Shown here piece by piece: positions 6,541 through 9,254 of a stretch of DNA of 9,254 bases. The position numbers and the translations under genes are program-made. The notes under the pieces are model-generated. The model was not told the DNA's origin. It searched no databases and saw nothing but the letters and a program-made list of their open reading frames with translations. Origin of the DNA: Syntrophorhabdus sp. Its GTDB lineage: Bacteria > Desulfobacterota > BSN033 > UBA1163. The stretch is taken from contig DYHU01000105.1 in the NCBI GenBank assembly GCA_020724025.1, positions 1 through 9,254 on the forward strand, given 5' to 3'. Within the stretch, counting starts at the first letter, position 1. Each line of letters begins with the position of its first letter.

Positions 6541-7746
6541 TCAATCATATTCTTTTGGCACCTTAATTCTTCGAAACTGATTGTCTTGAATCCGGATAAG
6601 GGCTAAAGCCTTTTTTGTCAGGCCATCATGATCTTGAGGGCTGTAATTATAGACTCCCGTGATGCCGATAAAGTTTTTTGTTTTTTCAATCTCATCTCGG
6701 AGCCGAGCCCGCGTAACATCCTTTCCACAGCGTTTCAGAGCTTGTGCCAGAATTTGAATGGCATCATAACTGTGGCCGCTGAGTTGTTCGGCTTGAAATT
6801 TAAATTTTTCATTGAGGGCCGCATCGAAGCTGGCCATAATCTTCTTCTGTGGATCTTTATCGTCCAGATCCTTCCAGACACAGACTTTTCCAGATACCAA
6901 CTCCACCCCTTCGGTGACTCCTTTCCCCAAAATCAATGTGAATCCAAAGCCAAACCCGTGAGGACCGATGACCGGGTAGTTAATCCCTAAGGTCTGCATA
7001 TTTTTGAGGGCAATGGAGCCAGTAGCACCATTCGTATCCAAGAATACGCAATCGATTTTTTCCTTCTCTAAAATAGGCCTCAATTTTATCCATTGGGGTG
7101 TGATGTCCACATCTGTGGTGCGAAAGGTCACGTCAGGAATATGGGCGGTGATGCCGTATTTCTTGGCATATTCTTTCAGATTCTGAGCAATCGCTATATA
7201 GCAAGGATCTTGATCATGGAAGGCCAAGATCTTTTTGTATCCCTTGAACCGGATGAGGTCCAACAGCCTTTCGGCTACAATGGTATCCGCATGGGCGATA
7301 TTGAAGGACCACTTGTAGCGATGTTTTCGGTCCTCAGGGCTGCTCGGGCAAAGAACGATTTCAGGCAACTTATGCTTTTCAGCCGCTGGGGTCATGATGG
7401 CTGTGAATGTGCTGTAAAGTGGGCCTATCATGGCCAAGATGCTCTTATCCTGAGCAAATTCAGTAATGATACCAACGGCCTTGGCCCCGTCCATGGCGTT
7501 GTCCCGATATACGAGTTCCAGGGGTCGACCATTGATTCCTCCCTTGGCATTGACTCGGTCTTTCTCCACTTCGAGACCGTATTTGACCGCAGTGAGCAAA
7601 TCAGCCATGGGGCCAGTAAATTCAAGATTCACCCCTATACGATAAGGTATTTTCTCTTCCGCTCCAGCAACGGCTATCTTACCAAAGGTAAAAAAGGCAG
7701 CAAGCGCCAAGGCGAAAATAATGAATAAGATCTTTTTGTTTTTCAT
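6541..7746 (-). CDS. livK: Liv/HAAT-type ABC transporter substrate-binding protein
   Basis: Periplasmic binding protein (Peripla_BP_6 / Leu-Ile-Val-binding family) that delivers substrate to the LivHM permease encoded just downstream. The 401 residues begin with a classic Sec signal peptide: basic MKNKK, a hydrophobic core at about 6-21, and a signal peptidase I site near AVAGA-EE (residues 25-30). There is no lipobox cysteine, so it should be a soluble Gram-negative periplasmic protein. The mature start, IGVNLEFTGPMADL followed by AKGGINGRPLELVYRDN (about 67-83), is the family hallmark, and GHSYDAIQILAQAL near the C-terminus is also typical. The family binds branched-chain or aromatic amino acids, amides, urea, or aromatic and other carboxylates, so the name does not prove a leucine ligand. 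Context next to 2-oxoacid dehydrogenase genes suggests a substrate feeding that complex. A hairpin with a U-tract follows 10 bases after the stop. Confidence 0.93.
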   Translation of the reverse strand: MKNKKILFIIFALALAAFFTFGKIAVAGAEEKIPYRIGVNLEFTGPMADLLTAVKYGLEVEKDRVNAKGGINGRPLELVYRDNAMDGAKAVGIITEFAQDKSILAMIGPLYSTFTAIMTPAAEKHKLPEIVLCPSSPEDRKHRYKWSFNIAHADTIVAERLLDLIRFKGYKKILAFHDQDPCYIAIAQNLKEYAKKYGITAHIPDVTFRTTDVDITPQWIKLRPILEKEKIDCVFLDTNGATGSIALKNMQTLGINYPVIGPHGFGFGFTLILGKGVTEGVELVSGKVCVWKDLDDKDPQKKIMASFDAALNEKFKFQAEQLSGHSYDAIQILAQALKRCGKDVTRARLRDEIEKTKNFIGITGVYNYSPQDHDGLTKKALALIRIQDNQFRRIKVPKEYD

Positions 7747-7753
7747 CGCAGCA

Positions 7754-7760
7754 CCTCCTT
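7754..7760 (-). promoter_or_regulatory. Strong Shine-Dalgarno for livK
   Basis: On the minus strand AAGGAGG lies 7 bases before the livK ATG, a near-perfect anti-16S match. It fixes the livK start and is the strongest ribosome site I saw in the window, fitting high production of a periplasmic binding protein. Confidence 0.85.
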
Positions 7761-7770
7761 AAGATTTCGA

Positions 7771-8745
7771 TTATAGAACACGTTTTACTGCTCGAATGAT
7801 GGAGCCCTTATTCGGAAGATAGAGATCCTCCAAGATCGGGCTACCAGGAATGGGGACCATGGGCGCACCAACCCTTTGTACCGGAGCCTTAAGAAGGGAA
7901 AAACCATCACTGGCCACCAGAGCGGCAATTTCTGCTCCGATCCCCCCCCGGACTCTTCCTTCTTCAACTGTGACCAGCCGGCCGGTTTTTTCGAGGGATT
8001 CAAAAATGGTGTCTTTATCTAAAGGAATGATCGTCCTTGGGTCAATAACCTCAATATCGATTCCTTCCCCAGCCAGTTCTTGAGCCGCGTTCAGGGCCTC
8101 ATATACCATGAACATGGTCGCCACCACGGTGACATCTTTCCCCTTTTTTCGAATGACCGCCTGCCCGAAGGGAACGGCATAATCTTCATCGAGAACTTCC
8201 CCTTTCACTCCGCCCAGGATGAGTTTCTTGTGTTCGAAGACAATCACCGGATCATCGCTTCGGATGGCAGTTTTCAGAAGTCCCTTAGCGTCGTAAGGGG
8301 TTGAAGGAGCAACCAGAATCAATCCCGGAGCCTGGATAAACTGGGATTCCAGGCACTGGGAATGGCCATAGGCCATACGAAATCCTGCGCCGACGGCCGT
8401 ACGTATAGTCACTGGAATGGAGTATTGGTTTCCAGTCACGTAGCGCCACTGGCCGAGGTGGTTGCAGATCTGATCCATGGCCAGCATGGCGAAATCGCAG
8501 AACATCAGTTCCAATACCGGTCGCATACCATTCAGTGCGGCACCCATCGCCACGCCCGTGATGGCATTCTCAGCAATAGGCGTGTTGAGCACCCTTTCAG
8601 GTCCAAATTCTTTAACCAATCCCGAGGTCTGGCCAAAGGCACCGATACGCACATCCTCCCCAAGGATGAATACACGCTCATCCCTGCGCATCTCTTCAGC
8701 CATTGCCTCATTGAGAGCCTGTAAAAAAGTAATGGTCCTGCTCAT
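7771..8745 (-). CDS. 2-oxoacid dehydrogenase E1 beta subunit
   Basis: Beta subunit of the E1 decarboxylase, cytoplasmic partner of the preceding alpha subunit. At 324 residues it has the normal length for the family and is complete. The N-terminal ThDP-binding half contains LGEDVRIGAFGQTSGL (about 28-43) and the TPIAENAITGVAMGAA motif, in which Glu59 is the expected cofactor-activating glutamate. GHSQCLESQF carries His128, the usual active-site histidine of E1 beta. The C-terminal transketolase-C domain shows EVIDPRTIIPLD and VTVEEG-type motifs (about 232-265). The start is fixed by the TAATG overlap and by a purine-rich Shine-Dalgarno-like stretch (GGGGGTGA) inside the end of the E1 alpha gene. 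The livK gene follows after only 24 bases, so E1 and the transporter almost certainly share a transcript. PDH, BCKDH and acetoin dehydrogenase beta subunits are very similar, so the substrate remains open. Confidence 0.96.
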   Translation of the reverse strand: MSRTITFLQALNEAMAEEMRRDERVFILGEDVRIGAFGQTSGLVKEFGPERVLNTPIAENAITGVAMGAALNGMRPVLELMFCDFAMLAMDQICNHLGQWRYVTGNQYSIPVTIRTAVGAGFRMAYGHSQCLESQFIQAPGLILVAPSTPYDAKGLLKTAIRSDDPVIVFEHKKLILGGVKGEVLDEDYAVPFGQAVIRKKGKDVTVVATMFMVYEALNAAQELAGEGIDIEVIDPRTIIPLDKDTIFESLEKTGRLVTVEEGRVRGGIGAEIAALVASDGFSLLKAPVQRVGAPMVPIPGSPILEDLYLPNKGSIIRAVKRVL

Positions 8746-9254
8746 TAGTAGATCACCCCCTTCTGTGCATAGAGATCTTCAAATAGAACGTCAACAGTCG
8801 GATCAGTGCTTGCAAATGCATTGTCTACCGCATCCTCAACCTCTCTCTTGACTTCATCCCTGAGCTTTTGGTCCTCTATCGGTGTCAAGACCCCCTTATC
8901 AAGGAGTTCCCGTTGACAAAGATCGATGGGATCCCTCTTGCCCCATTTTTCTATATCCTCTGGGTTTACATATCCACCGGGGTCACCAGAGAAGTGCAGA
9001 GCCATCCGAAAAGTCTTAAACTCAACCAGGTAAGGCCCTTTACCGCTCCGGGCATGCTCTACGGCCCTTTCTGTGGCATTGTAAGTCACCTCAATTTCCT
9101 GGCCATCTACGATCTCATAGGGTATCCCATAGCCAGCGGCTCTCGGAGCAACATCTTCCGTGGGATAGTGTTCGCACATGTAGGACATCTCGCAGAACTG
9201 ATTGGTGCATATGACAAATACGATTGGTAGTTTCCACAGGGCACCCATGCACAT
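8745..9254 (-). CDS. 2-oxoacid dehydrogenase E1 alpha subunit, C-terminal 169 residues (5' end outside window)
   Basis: This is the thiamine-diphosphate-dependent decarboxylase component, alpha subunit of an alpha2beta2 E1 (PDH / branched-chain / acetoin dehydrogenase class). The reading frame is open to the window edge, so the N-terminal half, including the GDG start of the ThDP/Mg motif, is missing. The visible part begins at the conserved ALWKLP helix. The following ICTNQF aligns with the ICENNRY end of the ThDP motif, so Asn18 of the fragment would be the Mg2+ ligand, although the usual Glu-Asn before it is Cys-Thr. RAAGYGIP and VDG (about 38-51) are typical. The phosphate-binding loop is TFRMALHFSGDPGGYV (81-96), with Arg83 and His87 kept; the Arg that usually follows the loop Tyr is Val96. 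The stop codon TAA shares its last A with the E1 beta ATG (TAATG), so the two subunits are translationally coupled. The family is secure; the substrate (pyruvate, branched-chain oxoacid or acetoin) is not determined. Confidence 0.93.
   Translation of the reverse strand: MCMGALWKLPIVFVICTNQFCEMSYMCEHYPTEDVAPRAAGYGIPYEIVDGQEIEVTYNATERAVEHARSGKGPYLVEFKTFRMALHFSGDPGGYVNPEDIEKWGKRDPIDLCQRELLDKGVLTPIEDQKLRDEVKREVEDAVDNAFASTDPTVDVLFEDLYAQKGVIY

Noticed and set aside
7093..7728. 211-codon plus-strand open frame opposite livK
   Set aside because: It is the antisense shadow of a well-supported livK gene, with no ribosome site or recognisable domain; other plus-strand frames (for example 427-741 and 8477-8851) are likewise shadows of lpdA and the E1 genes.

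Overview
The window is one long, tightly packed gene run, all on the minus strand, so transcription goes from position 9254 down to 1. In transcription order it holds: the C-terminal part of a thiamine-diphosphate 2-oxoacid dehydrogenase E1 alpha subunit (cut by the window edge), the E1 beta subunit, a complete branched-chain-amino-acid-type (HAAT/Liv) ABC importer in the order livK-livH-livM-livG-livF, a 48-codon remnant of a short-chain dehydrogenase, an E2 lipoyl acyltransferase, a 257-bp spacer full of palindromes, an E3 dihydrolipoamide dehydrogenase, a probable terminator, and the first 11 codons of a further gene that runs off the left edge. No believable gene lies on the plus strand, and there is no tRNA, rRNA or CRISPR array.

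The three enzyme components can form a complete 2-oxoacid dehydrogenase complex (2-oxoacid + CoA + NAD+ to acyl-CoA + CO2 + NADH, or the acetoin-cleaving variant). The importer inserted between E1 and E2 suggests that uptake and oxidation of one compound are encoded together. A branched-chain amino acid or its 2-oxoacid is the simplest reading. An acetoin-type or other carboxylate substrate cannot be excluded from sequence alone, because Liv-type transporters and E1/E2 families are both broad in specificity.

Coupling is tight: E1alpha/E1beta share TAATG, livG/livF overlap by 8 bases, livF/SDR remnant share TGATG, and livH/livM and livM/livG are 10 and 13 bases apart. Two places break this compactness. 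The livK-livH gap (84 bases) holds a strong hairpin plus a U7 tract in the transcript direction, which could lower permease/ATPase expression relative to the binding protein. The E2-E3 gap (257 bases) holds a 106-bp MITE-like palindromic element and a second REP-like hairpin.

The organism is a bacterium of moderate GC with canonical Shine-Dalgarno sites. Liv transporters and AcoABCL/PDH-type clusters arranged this way fit a metabolically versatile Gram-negative anaerobe, such as a member of the Desulfobacterota (former Deltaproteobacteria). That assignment is an impression from protein style, not a demonstrated result. Most of the window is ordinary, well-known metabolism. The points worth a second look are the in-frame internally deleted SDR, the E2 without a recognisable peripheral-subunit-binding domain, the livK-livH alternative hairpins, and the palindromic element between E2 and E3. 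I did not find evidence for a wholly new biological system.
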